Both the position numbers and the translations under genes were made by a program. From Pseudomonadota bacterium (GTDB lineage: Bacteria; Desulfobacterota; Desulfovibrionia; Desulfovibrionales; Desulfovibrionaceae), in NCBI GenBank assembly GCA_023460395.1, contig JAEWQB010000015.1:38722-102721 (forward strand): a stretch of DNA of 64,000 nt. The letters run 5' to 3'. A model generated the notes under the pieces. The model had not been told where the DNA came from. It did not search any database and saw only the letters and a program-made list of their open reading frames with translations. Below are positions 1 through 8,783 of the stretch, one piece after another. How positions within the stretch are numbered: the first letter of the stretch is position 1; each line of letters starts with the position of its first letter.

Positions 1-600
1 GCCCTGAGCAAGGCATTGCCCCGCTACAATGACACCATTGTGGAACAGGGACAGGCCAACGGCATAGACCCGCTCATGCTGGCGGCGATTATCTATCAGG
101 AATCCCGGTTTGATGCTCAGGCCACCAGCCGCACAGGGGTGCGCGGGCTGATGCAGATAACGCAAAACACGGCTCGCGTGCTGGGTGTAAATCGGCTGGA
201 CCCCACCGAATCCATTGAGGGCGGTGCCCGATATCTCAAAATGTTATGGGATAATTTCGAGTCCATGGAACTGGACCCGTGGGACCGCTGGTTCTTCACG
301 CTGGCAAGCTACAATCAGGGACTGGGCCACGTGTATGACGCCATAGCTCTGTGCCGGAGCATGGGGGGCACGGGCCGCACGTGGCACGAGCTTAAAAAAA
401 CCCTACCCCTGCTGGCGTGGCAAAAATATTATTCCCAAACCAAACACGGCTACAGCCGGGGATACGAGGCCGTGGCGTATGTGGAAAACATTCGCTACTA
501 CTATTACATCCTACACGGGCTAGTCAGCCTTTCGCGGCCGGAAGCTGAGTATCTTGGCCCGCTTGTGAGCGCCATCCCCTCCAACTGGCCCATCATCTGA
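1..600 (+). CDS. Lytic transglycosylase, SLT domain (5' end cut by window)
   Basis: This is the C-terminal part of a soluble-lytic-transglycosylase (SLT/goose-lysozyme fold) enzyme that cleaves peptidoglycan glycan strands in the periplasm. The frame is open from base 1, so the N-terminus, including any signal peptide, lies outside the window; the TTG at 16 is not believed to be the start. The SLT signature is clear: a segment containing IYQESRFD supplies the catalytic Glu, followed by GVRGLMQI and a later ASYNQGLGHV motif typical of MltF/MltC-type enzymes. The stop is at 598-600. Its last 81 bases overlap the end of the convergent gene on the opposite strand. Which Mlt subfamily it belongs to cannot be decided without the N-terminus. 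Confidence 0.9.
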   Translation, partial: ALSKALPRYNDTIVEQGQANGIDPLMLAAIIYQESRFDAQATSRTGVRGLMQITQNTARVLGVNRLDPTESIEGGARYLKMLWDNFESMELDPWDRWFFTLASYNQGLGHVYDAIALCRSMGGTGRTWHELKKTLPLLAWQKYYSQTKHGYSRGYEAVAYVENIRYYYYILHGLVSLSRPEAEYLGPLVSAIPSNWPII

Positions 601-900
601 CGGAGAACCGTCCCCGGCAGCGCCCGCGCCGGGGGACGGTACGTCCTCCAGCAACGTAAAAGATGATTGGGGTGGCAGGCCCACCGCGCTGGGACGCGAG
701 GCCTCGGCCCAATGATGGTTGAATAGCTGATTCTTCCAGCGCACCGCCTGAATAAAAGAAAATACTAGGGCCGCCTCTTCCCAACGCTTAGTCGGCTCAA
801 ACGCCTCCACCTCTGCGGCATACTTTTCCCACAATGCCATGAGCGACGCCTCGTCATACGAGTTCAACTGTGTGGCTAGTTTTCTGAGCGCGCGTTCCAT
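520..900 (-). CDS. Conserved hypothetical protein, basic C-terminus
   Basis: A 126-residue protein of unknown function. I start it at the ATG at 900 because GGAG lies 8 bases upstream; a second ATG at 906 is only 2 bases from the GGAG, and upstream in-frame ATGs have no ribosome site. The N-terminal 60 residues look folded and helical, rich in Trp and Phe (for example ALWEKYAAEVEAF). The middle is a Gly/Ser/Pro/Asp-rich, probably disordered linker, and the protein ends in a short basic motif (KILSFRPR). I recall similar proteins in Desulfovibrio, but this is a recollection, not a search. It converges on the transglycosylase gene and overlaps it by 81 bases, so the disordered tail is written antisense to the transglycosylase C-terminus. 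Confidence 0.6.
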   Translation of the reverse strand: MERALRKLATQLNSYDEASLMALWEKYAAEVEAFEPTKRWEEAALVFSFIQAVRWKNQLFNHHWAEASRPSAVGLPPQSSFTLLEDVPSPGAGAAGDGSPSDDGPVGGDGAHKRAKILSFRPRKAD

Positions 901-1095
901 TATCATTTCTCCATTATATTTCAGTGCACTGCGGAAACATCCCATTGGCAGGACGTTCGGTTGCGCAAGGCTACGATAATCCGCGAAGGGCTTCAAATGA
1001 AAATTGCCCGCCGCACCGGTGTGTGCTATTTCTTGCGCCGCGCCTGCATGCGGGAGCATATTTCACGACACGTCAGCACCAAGGGAGTCTCACCC

Positions 1096-2370
1096 ATGAG
1101 CGATTTGAAAACGATGTACAAAACCATCCTCGGTGATCCGTTTCCCTCAGAAATGCGGGTGCAGTTCGGGGAACAGGAGCTTGTGTACCGCAAGCGCACA
1201 TGGACGCTGGACGGCGAAGAAAAAGGCTTGCGCTACGGTGAAAACCCGGACCAGCCCGCAGCCCTTTATGAGTTGGCAAAAGGCTCTCTCACCCTTGGCG
1301 GCGTGACGTTCCGGGGACCGGGTAAAGGGCTTGTCTCCGCACTGACCGAAGAACACATGATTCAGGCGGGCAAGCACCCCGGCAAGACCAACCTGACGGA
1401 CGTGGACAACGGCATAAACATGCTCCAGTACCTCACGGCCAAGCCCGCCGCGCTTATCTTAAAGCATAACAACCCGTGCGGAGCCGCATGGTCCGACAAG
1501 GGTGTGGCGGACGCACTGGACAAAGCCTACCGGAGCGACCGCATCGCCGCTTTTGGCGGAGCCGTGGTGGTGAACCGCCCCATGGATCGGGCAACGGCGG
1601 AACTGGTAAACAGCGCCTATTACGAGGTTGTCGCCGCCCCCGACTTTGAGGAAGGCGTGGTGGATATTCTGAAAAAGCGCAAAAACCTTCGCATTTTGCG
1701 CATCCCCGGTATGGCCCGGCTTGAAGAGCTTGTGAACGAGCCGTTCCTTGACTTCAAATGCCTCGCCGATGGCGGCATCGTCATCCAGCAGTCATTCCGC
1801 AACCGCATTCTTTCGGTGGGAGACTTTTTGCCCGCCACAGCGGAAAAAGACGGCGCGCGCGTGGCTGCCCGCACCCCCACCCCGCAGGAAGCGGAAGATT
1901 TGCTTTTCGCGTGGGCCGTGGAAGCGGGCGTAACCTCCAATTCCATCATTTTCGCACGCAATGGAGCCACCGTGTCCATAGGCACCGGCGAACAGGACCG
2001 CGTGGGGTGCGTGGAATTGACTGTTCATAAGGCCTACACCAAATTTGCGGACATGCTTGCCTTTACCGAGCAGAATATGTCGCTGTATGAACTCAAGCTT
2101 AAGGCCGCCAACGACCCGGCTCTGGCTGAAATCCTCAGCGATATTGACGCCCGCACCCGCGCACGCAAAGGCGGGCTTATGGGCACAGCCATGGTATCTG
2201 ACGGGTTCTTCCCCTTCCGGGACGGCGTGGACGCCGCCATAGCGCACGGGGTAAGCGCCATTGCCCAGCCCGGAGGCTCCATGCGCGACTTTGAAGTCAT
2301 CCAGGCCGTAAACGAAGCCAGTCCGCAAGTGTCCATGGTCTTCACCGGACAGCGCTCGTTCAAGCATTAG
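1096..2370 (+). CDS. purH: AICAR transformylase (PurH-type, lacks IMP cyclohydrolase domain)
   Basis: Transfers a formyl group from 10-formyl-THF to AICAR in the penultimate step of purine synthesis. The 424 residues align with the AICAR transformylase part of PurH: LRYGENPDQPAALYEL near the start, a KHNNPCG catalytic Lys-His motif, SDRIAAFGG, and GGSMRDFEVI near the end. The usual N-terminal MGS-like IMP cyclohydrolase domain of about 200 residues is absent, so ring closure must be done by another protein. The start at 1096 has GGGAG about 8 bases upstream; an open frame continues upstream to 961 but carries no family-like sequence. It is followed after 206 bases by an RNase gene on the same strand. 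Purine genes are scattered here (purF is 10 kb away). Confidence 0.88.
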   Translation: MSDLKTMYKTILGDPFPSEMRVQFGEQELVYRKRTWTLDGEEKGLRYGENPDQPAALYELAKGSLTLGGVTFRGPGKGLVSALTEEHMIQAGKHPGKTNLTDVDNGINMLQYLTAKPAALILKHNNPCGAAWSDKGVADALDKAYRSDRIAAFGGAVVVNRPMDRATAELVNSAYYEVVAAPDFEEGVVDILKKRKNLRILRIPGMARLEELVNEPFLDFKCLADGGIVIQQSFRNRILSVGDFLPATAEKDGARVAARTPTPQEAEDLLFAWAVEAGVTSNSIIFARNGATVSIGTGEQDRVGCVELTVHKAYTKFADMLAFTEQNMSLYELKLKAANDPALAEILSDIDARTRARKGGLMGTAMVSDGFFPFRDGVDAAIAHGVSAIAQPGGSMRDFEVIQAVNEASPQVSMVFTGQRSFKH

Positions 2371-2576
2371 GCTCCGCCGCACGGGCGGCTATAACGATAT
2401 TCCGTGCCCCTCTGCGGAGCGGCGCGGTAAACGGGGGCGAGACAGGTTACAACCGTATTGTCGCAGTACGCATCGCAGGATGCTGACCCGCCAATACACA
2501 CCACCTTCCCGCCGACGGCATAAGAACAGGCCGCGCCTCGTACAGCAGAGACGCGGCGGAACGGAAAGCAGGCAGT

Positions 2577-4664
2577 ATGGCATCTATTCTGGTCCGGTAC
2601 CCCGGTCCCGGCTGTGTTGTGGAATTCATGCACGGCAACAAGGCACAGGTGGCTTGGGTGCTGGAAGAACAGGCGGGCAAACTCCGGCTGTTCACCCTGA
2701 ACAAACGAGAAATGAAACTGGCGGCTGCACGCATTTTACCATGGGCGGGGCCGCAGTATTCCGGTGAGTATTCACGGGAACGCATGGCAGCCATCTTGGA
2801 AGAGCACCATGCCGCACGCGAGACGCGTGAGGCGGAAATACAGGCGCTAGAGCTGTGGGAGCTTGCACAGGGAGAGGTGGAAAAAGCCTCTGTGGAATGG
2901 TTCTCAGAACTGCTGTGGGACCAACCGCAAGTTGACGACATGGCGGCGCTGGCTCATGCGCTGCTCGCCTGCAAGACCCATTTCCGCTTCCAACCGCCGG
3001 ACTTCGAGATCTACACGACAGACCGTGTGGAAGCTCGCATGGTGGAAGAGCGGAAACGCGCAGAGCGCGAGCAACTCGTTACCGACGGGCAAGGCTTCTT
3101 TCTGTCCCTGTGGGAATGCGCGTCCAAAGGCAAAACACTAAGCAAAGAACCGGAAGGCGAATTTCGCGAACGGCTCAAAGCCGTTATCCTTGGGCGCATG
3201 GCCGACCCGGACAATCACGACATCGATCAAATTTGGAAACTCCTTGCCAAGGGATTGCCGGAAGATCCGCATCTGGCCTTGCGTCTCGCGCAGGCGTGGA
3301 AGCTGGTTCCGCCACATCATAATTTCTGGCTGGACCGCGCAGGGTACGATCCCTCGGACAAATGGGCCACCGCCTTTTCCCCAGACATAGCGGCTTTGCG
3401 CCAACGCGTAGAGGGCCTGCGGACGGAACCTGACGGGTATGCGTATATCTCCATAGATTCCGCCTCCACCCGCGACATTGACGATGCCTTCCATATTGCC
3501 CGCGCGGACGATGGCGGATGGGATCTGCGCATAAGCATCGCTTGTCCGGCCTTGGCGTGGCCTTTTGGAGAACCGTTCGACCGCGAGGTCATGCGCCGAG
3601 TTACCAGTGTTTACCTGCCGGAAGGCAACGGCAACATGCTGCCTTCGGAACTGGGAACTGACTTCTTCAGCCTTTTGGCCCAGACACCCCGCCCGTCCCT
3701 TGTGCTGGGTATACGCGTGGCACAGGATGGCAATGTGCTCTCCTGCACGCCGCAATTTTCGTGGGTATCCCTTGCCGCCAACCTGACCTACGTGGACTGC
3801 GAGGCTGTTATCGCAGGCAATGGGCAGGCTACCCCCGCCGCGCCCCATGCCGCCAGCCTTGCCTGCGCGTTGGAACTGGCGAACACGCTACTCGCCCGGC
3901 GCATCCAGCAAGGCGCGGTCATCATTGAACGCGATGACCCCAAGCTGACGCTTTCCGCGCAGGGTAACGCCGTAGACGCGGACGTGCGTGTGGATATTCT
4001 GGATGCGGAAGAAACACCCCGTGCCTCACTGCTGGTCAGCGAGATGATGATTCTGACGAATTCCGCCGTTTCCGCATGGGCCAGAGAGCACGGAACCGCT
4101 CTGCTGCACCGCACACAGGACGTCGCCATTCCCAAAGAATATGCCGGGGTCTGGAACCAGCCGCATGATATCGCGCGGGTGGTCAAATCCCTTTCCTCCG
4201 CACTGCTGGAACCTGCGCCCAGACCGCACCGAGGCATCGGGGTGGACGGTTACAGCCCCATTACCTCTCCGTTACGCCGCTACCCTGACCTTGTGAATGT
4301 CGCGCAAGTGCTGCACTATGTGTCCCATGGAATTCCCCGCTGGACCGGAGAAGATCTGGCAGCCATGCTGCCCGCGCTAAACGCGCGGCTTGATGCGGTG
4401 GGGCAAATACAGCGGTTTCGTCCCCGATACTGGAAATTGCTCTATTTCCGGCAACAGGGCGATGCGGTATGGTGGGACGCCGTAGTTACGGAAGACAACG
4501 ACATGTTCGTCACAGTGTCTCTGCCCCGGCAGCAAATTTTCGTGCGCGGCAGACGCCGTTCTTTTGGAGACAAGGTATATCCCGGTCAATGCCTGAAAGT
4601 ACGGCTGGGCAAAGTACGTCCGCTGGAAAACGAAATTCAGATCGCTGACGTAATGGAAGAATAG
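2577..4664 (+). CDS. RNB-domain 3'-5' exoribonuclease (RNase II/R family)
   Basis: A 695-residue RNase of the RNase II superfamily, expected to degrade RNA processively from the 3' end in the cytoplasm. The RNB catalytic block is visible at about residues 280-430: a DSASTRDIDDAFHIA motif with the metal-binding aspartates, then a VTSVYLPEGNGNMLPSELG segment and, near residue 560, SPLRRYPDLVNVAQVLHY, which carries the conserved Arg-Tyr-Asp of the family. The N-terminal part (residues 1-260) is not a recognisable cold-shock pair, and the C-terminal S1-like region is short, so this is a divergent member like the RNase II-type proteins of cyanobacteria and deltaproteobacteria rather than standard RNase R. 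The stop is 8 bases before plsY, so the two are probably cotranscribed. Confidence 0.85.
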   Translation: MASILVRYPGPGCVVEFMHGNKAQVAWVLEEQAGKLRLFTLNKREMKLAAARILPWAGPQYSGEYSRERMAAILEEHHAARETREAEIQALELWELAQGEVEKASVEWFSELLWDQPQVDDMAALAHALLACKTHFRFQPPDFEIYTTDRVEARMVEERKRAEREQLVTDGQGFFLSLWECASKGKTLSKEPEGEFRERLKAVILGRMADPDNHDIDQIWKLLAKGLPEDPHLALRLAQAWKLVPPHHNFWLDRAGYDPSDKWATAFSPDIAALRQRVEGLRTEPDGYAYISIDSASTRDIDDAFHIARADDGGWDLRISIACPALAWPFGEPFDREVMRRVTSVYLPEGNGNMLPSELGTDFFSLLAQTPRPSLVLGIRVAQDGNVLSCTPQFSWVSLAANLTYVDCEAVIAGNGQATPAAPHAASLACALELANTLLARRIQQGAVIIERDDPKLTLSAQGNAVDADVRVDILDAEETPRASLLVSEMMILTNSAVSAWAREHGTALLHRTQDVAIPKEYAGVWNQPHDIARVVKSLSSALLEPAPRPHRGIGVDGYSPITSPLRRYPDLVNVAQVLHYVSHGIPRWTGEDLAAMLPALNARLDAVGQIQRFRPRYWKLLYFRQQGDAVWWDAVVTEDNDMFVTVSLPRQQIFVRGRRRSFGDKVYPGQCLKVRLGKVRPLENEIQIADVMEE

Positions 4665-4672
4665 GAGCATAT

Positions 4673-5290
4673 ATGCTGGCAAAATTATTGTGGCTGGTCA
4701 TCGCCTACCTCGTCGGCTCCATTCCCTTTGGTCTGCTGGTGGCCCGTGCCACCTGCGGGGTGGACCCCCGCTCAGGCGGAAGCGGCAATGTGGGAGCGAC
4801 TAACGTAGCCCGTCTGTGCGGTGCCCGCTACGGCGCGCTTACGCTGGCGCTGGACCTGCTTAAAGGCTTGCTGCCCGTATGGATGGGCATGCTTGTCAGC
4901 CACCACCCTCTCTTTCTTTCGCTTGTAGCGCTGGCCGCGCTGTGCGGTCATGTGTTTTCTCTATTTTTGGACTTCAAGGGCGGTAAGGCCGTGGCCACGA
5001 CCATTGGTGTATTTCTGCCGTTGGCGTTCGGTAGCCTGCTGCTCAGTTGTGCCGCCTGCCTGCTGGTCATCTGGCGCACGGGCTACGTGTCGCTCGGCTC
5101 ACTTACGCTGGTCACGCTCATGCCGCTCTTCCTGTTCCTTTCTGGCAACTGGGGCTTTGTGCCGCTGGCGCTTGTCATCATGGCGCTGGTTTACTGGACC
5201 CATCGTGAGAACATAGGCCGCCTCGCTCGTGGCGAGGAAAAAGCCTGGCAAAAAAAGAAGAATCATGAGGAGCAGAGAACAGATGCGTAA
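4673..5290 (+). CDS. plsY: Acyl-phosphate:glycerol-3-phosphate acyltransferase PlsY
   Basis: Integral inner-membrane enzyme that acylates glycerol-3-phosphate from acyl-phosphate, the first step of phospholipid synthesis. At 205 residues it is the usual length. The family motifs are present: AYLVGSIPFGLL at the start, the DPRSGGSGNVGATNVAR glycine-rich motif, LDLLKGLLPVW, and GHVFSLFLDFKGGKAVAT with the catalytic region. Several hydrophobic segments fit the multi-pass topology. The C-terminus is strongly charged (KAWQKKKNHEEQ). The ATG follows GGAG and the gene overlaps the start of thrC by 8 bases (5283-5290), so translation of the two is probably coupled. Confidence 0.95.
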   Translation: MLAKLLWLVIAYLVGSIPFGLLVARATCGVDPRSGGSGNVGATNVARLCGARYGALTLALDLLKGLLPVWMGMLVSHHPLFLSLVALAALCGHVFSLFLDFKGGKAVATTIGVFLPLAFGSLLLSCAACLLVIWRTGYVSLGSLTLVTLMPLFLFLSGNWGFVPLALVIMALVYWTHRENIGRLARGEEKAWQKKKNHEEQRTDA

Positions 5291-6734
5291 CGCGGATGTA
5301 TTTCCCCAGTACCGGGGAGAAATGGAGTACTATTGCCTTGGCTGCGGCGAGCGGCATGGGGTGGACGACCTGCTTTACACCTGCCCCACCTGCGGCGGGG
5401 TCTTTCTGCTCGACAATCTGAACTTTGACGCGTTGGCGAAAACCTCCGGGGACCAATGGCGCGAGCTTTTCGATGCGCGCGCATCTTCCCGTAACACCGC
5501 CCTGCGCGGCATTTTCCGTTTCTATGAGCTGATGGCTCCTGTGTTGGAAGAAGAGGATATCGTCTATCTGGGCGAGGGCAACACCCCCATTGTGGAAGCC
5601 AGCGACCACCTTGTCGCCCACACGGGTGTGCGTTTCGCGTACAAAAATGACGGTCAGAACCCCAGTGGTTCGTTTAAAGACCGTGGCATGGCCTGCGCCT
5701 TTTCCTACCTCAAGGCGCTGGTACGCAAGCACAACTGGGATGAAGTGCTTACCGTGTGCGCCTCTACGGGCGACACCTCTGCCGCAGCCGCACAGTACGC
5801 CTCTTACGTAGGTGCGCCGCTCAAATCCGTAGTGCTCCTGCCCCACGGCAAGGTCACCCCGCAGCAGCTTTCGCAGCCGCTCGGTTCCGGGGCTACCGTG
5901 CTGGAAGTGCCCGGCGTATTTGACGACTGCATGAAAGTGGTGGAACACCTTGCAGAAAACTACCGGGTGGCCCTGCTGAACTCCAAAAACAGCTGGCGCA
6001 TTCTGGGTCAAGAATCCTACGCCTTTGAAGTGGCCCAGTGGTACAACTGGGACGTAGCGGACAAATGCGTCTTTGTGCCCGTGGGTAACGCCGGAAATAT
6101 CACCGCCCTTATGGATGGTTTCCTGAAAATGTTCCGTCTGGGCATCATCAAGGCGCTGCCCCGCGTGTTTGGCGTGCAGTCACACCACGCGGACCCGGTA
6201 TACCGCTATTACAGCGTGGAAGACCCCAAAAAACGCCACTACGAACCGGTTGCCGTTCAGCCTTCCGTGGCACAGGCCGCCATGATCGGCAATCCTGTGT
6301 CGTTCCCGCGTGTGAAGCACTTCGCGGAACAGTTTGAAGCTATCGGCGGTCACGGAATCTTCCAGATTCTGCATGTGACGGAACAGCAGATTATGGACGC
6401 CACGCTTGAAGCCAACCGCAACGGGCACATCACCTGCACGCAGGGTGGCGAATGCTTTGCCGGACTTAAGCGCGCACTGGAGCTGGGCCTTATTGAACCC
6501 GGTCAAAGCGCCGTGCTGGATGCCACCGCTCACGCGCTCAAGTTCTCCGGTTTTCAGGATATGTATTTCAGCAACACCTTCCCGCCGGAGTACGGTATCA
6601 CGCCGGATGCCTCACTCGCCAACACGCCGGAGTTGCTGCTGAACACGGAAGACAAGGCGCGTCTGTCGTCTGAAGAATACACGCTTGCCGCTTCCGACGC
6701 CGTGGCGAAACGGCTCGGCTTGGCCCGTAAATAA
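5283..6734 (+). CDS. thrC: Threonine synthase
   Basis: PLP enzyme converting O-phosphohomoserine to threonine. The 483-residue protein starts with a zinc-ribbon-like pair of Cys motifs (CLGCGERH and CPTCGG), then the fold-type II PLP site with NPSGSFKDRGM carrying the PLP lysine, and a glycine-rich phosphate-binding loop. I place the start at 5283, where GAGGAG sits about 10 bases upstream and the frame overlaps plsY by 8 bases; an in-frame ATG at 5265 has no comparable ribosome site and would precede the conserved region by residues unlike the family. Two hairpins follow the stop, the second a strong intrinsic terminator, closing the RNase-plsY-thrC series. Confidence 0.93.
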   Translation: MRNADVFPQYRGEMEYYCLGCGERHGVDDLLYTCPTCGGVFLLDNLNFDALAKTSGDQWRELFDARASSRNTALRGIFRFYELMAPVLEEEDIVYLGEGNTPIVEASDHLVAHTGVRFAYKNDGQNPSGSFKDRGMACAFSYLKALVRKHNWDEVLTVCASTGDTSAAAAQYASYVGAPLKSVVLLPHGKVTPQQLSQPLGSGATVLEVPGVFDDCMKVVEHLAENYRVALLNSKNSWRILGQESYAFEVAQWYNWDVADKCVFVPVGNAGNITALMDGFLKMFRLGIIKALPRVFGVQSHHADPVYRYYSVEDPKKRHYEPVAVQPSVAQAAMIGNPVSFPRVKHFAEQFEAIGGHGIFQILHVTEQQIMDATLEANRNGHITCTQGGECFAGLKRALELGLIEPGQSAVLDATAHALKFSGFQDMYFSNTFPPEYGITPDASLANTPELLLNTEDKARLSSEEYTLAASDAVAKRLGLARK

Positions 6735-6740
6735 TACAAC

Positions 6741-6779
6741 CGTCGCAAGACGGCCCCTGTACGGGACCGCCTTGCGACG
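6741..6779 (+). other. Inverted repeat downstream of thrC
   Basis: A 9-bp perfect inverted repeat (CGTCGCAAG / CTTGCGACG) with a partly complementary centre forms a long imperfect hairpin starting 7 bases after the thrC stop. It has no U-run, so it is not a terminator by itself. It could protect the 3' end of the mRNA or be a repetitive extragenic element; I see no second copy in this window. Confidence 0.4.
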
Positions 6780-6795
6780 ATGCGTAAACAGCCAC

Positions 6796-6828
6796 AAAAA
6801 GGCCCCTCGCTAGCGAGGGGCCTTTTTT
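6796..6828. terminator. Bidirectional intrinsic terminator between thrC and hisF
   Basis: A perfect 10-bp stem (GGCCCCTCGC with its complement, arms 6801-6810 and 6813-6822) is preceded by five A and followed by six T. It can therefore stop transcription in both directions: thrC from the left and hisF from the right. Confidence 0.9.
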
Positions 6829-6956
6829 ACACAACCAACATATATTCCACTAGGCCGACCAGCCCATCAAAAACAAATGGCACGCGGCGGCGTCACGCCC
6901 GTACTCGGCGAAGCTACCCCCTCCGGCTTACCGCCAGCGGGCTTCTTCAAGACGAG

Positions 6957-7736
6957 CTACCAGACCATACGCATTTTTGCGCCCATGGCCTGAATCTGGC
7001 GCTTCAAATCCGGGATAGTGTACTCTCCATAATGGACGATGGAGGCTATCAGCGCCGCGGTTGCCTTACCTTCGGTCAGGGCGTCGTACATATGCACAGG
7101 CTTTCCCGCGCCGCCGGAAGCAATAACGGGAATGGACACGGCTTCCGCCACCATACGGGTGAGCACAAGCTCGTAGCCGTCCTTGGTTCCATCCGCGTCT
7201 ATGGAGTTGACACAAATCTCTCCGGCTCCCAGAGCCTCCGCAGTTTTCGCCCAGTCAATGGCGTCCATGCCCATATGTTTACGACCGCCATGAATGACGA
7301 TTTCATAGCCGGAAGGAATGGCTTCGCTCACGGGCACACGCTTCACGTCCATGCCCAGTACCACGGCTTGTGAACCGAAACGGACCGCGCCCTCGCTGAT
7401 AATATCCGGGTTTTTCACCGCACCGGAATTCACGGAGATTTTTTCCGCGCCCGCGTTCAGCGCATCGCGCATGTCGTCTACGGAACCAATGCCGCCCCCC
7501 ACGGAGAACGGGATAAAGATAGTGGACGCCACCTTCTCCACAACGTCGAGGAAAATGCCGCGCCCTTCGTGTGAGGCGGTGATGTCATAGAAGACGATTT
7601 CGTCCGCGCCTTCTTCATAATATTTTTTTGCGGTCAGCACGGGGTCGCCGATATCCACGTTCCCCTGAAACTTCACACCCTTGGTCAGCTTGCCGTCCCG
7701 CACGTCCAGACAGGGAATAACGCGTTTACTCAGCAT
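6957..7736 (-). CDS. hisF: Imidazole glycerol phosphate synthase, cyclase subunit HisF
   Basis: Cyclase half of IGP synthase: uses ammonia delivered by HisH to convert PRFAR to imidazole glycerol phosphate plus AICAR in histidine synthesis. The 259-residue (beta/alpha)8 barrel shows the N-terminal KRVIPCLDVRDG with the catalytic Asp, FYDITAS, PFSVGGGI and the second catalytic Asp in NSIDADGTKDGYE, plus VIASGGAG. The start at 7736 matches the family N-terminus (MLSKRVIPCLD) and lies within the last 11 bases of hisH, so the partners are translationally coupled. The AICAR it releases feeds the transformylase encoded 5 kb away. Confidence 0.96.
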   Translation of the reverse strand: MLSKRVIPCLDVRDGKLTKGVKFQGNVDIGDPVLTAKKYYEEGADEIVFYDITASHEGRGIFLDVVEKVASTIFIPFSVGGGIGSVDDMRDALNAGAEKISVNSGAVKNPDIISEGAVRFGSQAVVLGMDVKRVPVSEAIPSGYEIVIHGGRKHMGMDAIDWAKTAEALGAGEICVNSIDADGTKDGYELVLTRMVAEAVSIPVIASGGAGKPVHMYDALTEGKATAALIASIVHYGEYTIPDLKRQIQAMGAKMRMVW

Positions 7737-8367
7737 GTGCGGCCTCCCGGCAATAGGCATAAAAGTTTTGCAGCACCTTCAGCCCCGGCCTGCCACTTTT
7801 TTCAGGATGGAACTGCACGGCCCACAGCCCCGGTCCGCCGTGAATAGCGCAAAAATCCAGCCCGTAGTGCGTGGTAGCCAGCACATACTCCGGCGCGGGA
7901 TCGGGGTAATAGCTATGGACGAAGTAAAACTCCGCGTCGCTCTCTATACCGCGCATCAGTTCGCAGGGCTTACGCAGTGTCAGGCTGTTCCATCCCATAT
8001 GCGGCACCCGGATGGGACTGCCATCTTCTTCCTCCCACGCGGGGTTGAACAGATTGCACTGCCCGGGGATAATGCCCAGCGCCTGCGTATCATTCTCCTG
8101 ACTGTAATCCAGCATAATCTGACAGCCCACGCAAATGCCCAGCAATGGCCTGCCCGCCTCCACGGCGTGTTTGAGCACCCTGTCCAGCCCGGTGGACGTG
8201 AGTTCGTCCATGGCCTGCCCCGCCGCACCCACTCCGGGAAAGATTATCCCGTCTGCGGCCCTGATTTCCTCAGGGTCCGCCGTGATCATATTGGGAATAC
8301 CAAGATGGTCCAGCGCGCGGCGAACGCTGGTCTGGTTGCCCGCTTTGTACTTCAAAATGGCGAGCAT
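7726..8367 (-). CDS. hisH: Imidazole glycerol phosphate synthase, glutaminase subunit HisH
   Basis: Class I glutamine amidotransferase that releases ammonia for HisF. The 213 residues include GVGAAGQAMDEL (oxyanion region), the nucleophile Cys in LLGICVGCQIML and the catalytic His-Glu pair in VQFHPEKSG. A very good ribosome site (GAGGAGGAG) precedes the ATG at 8367. The two genes form a hisH-hisF unit away from any other his gene in the window; transcription presumably starts in the 416-base divergent region shared with carB. Confidence 0.95.
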   Translation of the reverse strand: MLAILKYKAGNQTSVRRALDHLGIPNMITADPEEIRAADGIIFPGVGAAGQAMDELTSTGLDRVLKHAVEAGRPLLGICVGCQIMLDYSQENDTQALGIIPGQCNLFNPAWEEEDGSPIRVPHMGWNSLTLRKPCELMRGIESDAEFYFVHSYYPDPAPEYVLATTHYGLDFCAIHGGPGLWAVQFHPEKSGRPGLKVLQNFYAYCREAAHAE

Positions 8368-8783
8368 AGGTGTCTCCTCCTCGAATTAGCCCGGCGGAAT
8401 ATACCCGCAGGCGTGTGTCGGTTTCCACATTCCGGGAAAGACGGCATACACCGGACATTCCCCGGATGGAACACGGATAGGCTATTGGGCAGTACCAAGC
8501 ACGACGAACAAGGGCAAGTCTTTCATGGCATCTTCAGATTATACATTTCTGCCATTTTCCGTTCTTGCTAAACCAAGCGTTCCTATAGTAAGCAAGGTCG
8601 TTTTCGGACGGGGAGGCTGCTATGCCCGCATAGCAAAGCCCCACACGAGAAGGGCGTGACCAGCGTTCCCACAAAGGATAGAGACGGCGCTGCGAGGCGA
8701 CCGCCCCGTAGCGCAAGGCAGACAAACCGACCCAACAGCAACACAGGGACCGGAGAAGGCTCCTGCACAGGGAATAGTGAGAC
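8368..8783. other. Divergent intergenic region hisH / carB
   Basis: 416 bases between the divergent hisH and carB genes hold no convincing gene. On the carB side there is a TATAGT hexamer at 8584-8589 with only a poor -35 match (TTCTTG, 8562-8567), leaving a leader of roughly 190 bases before carB. That is long enough for an attenuator, but I find no clear terminator hairpin or known riboswitch. Confidence 0.3.
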
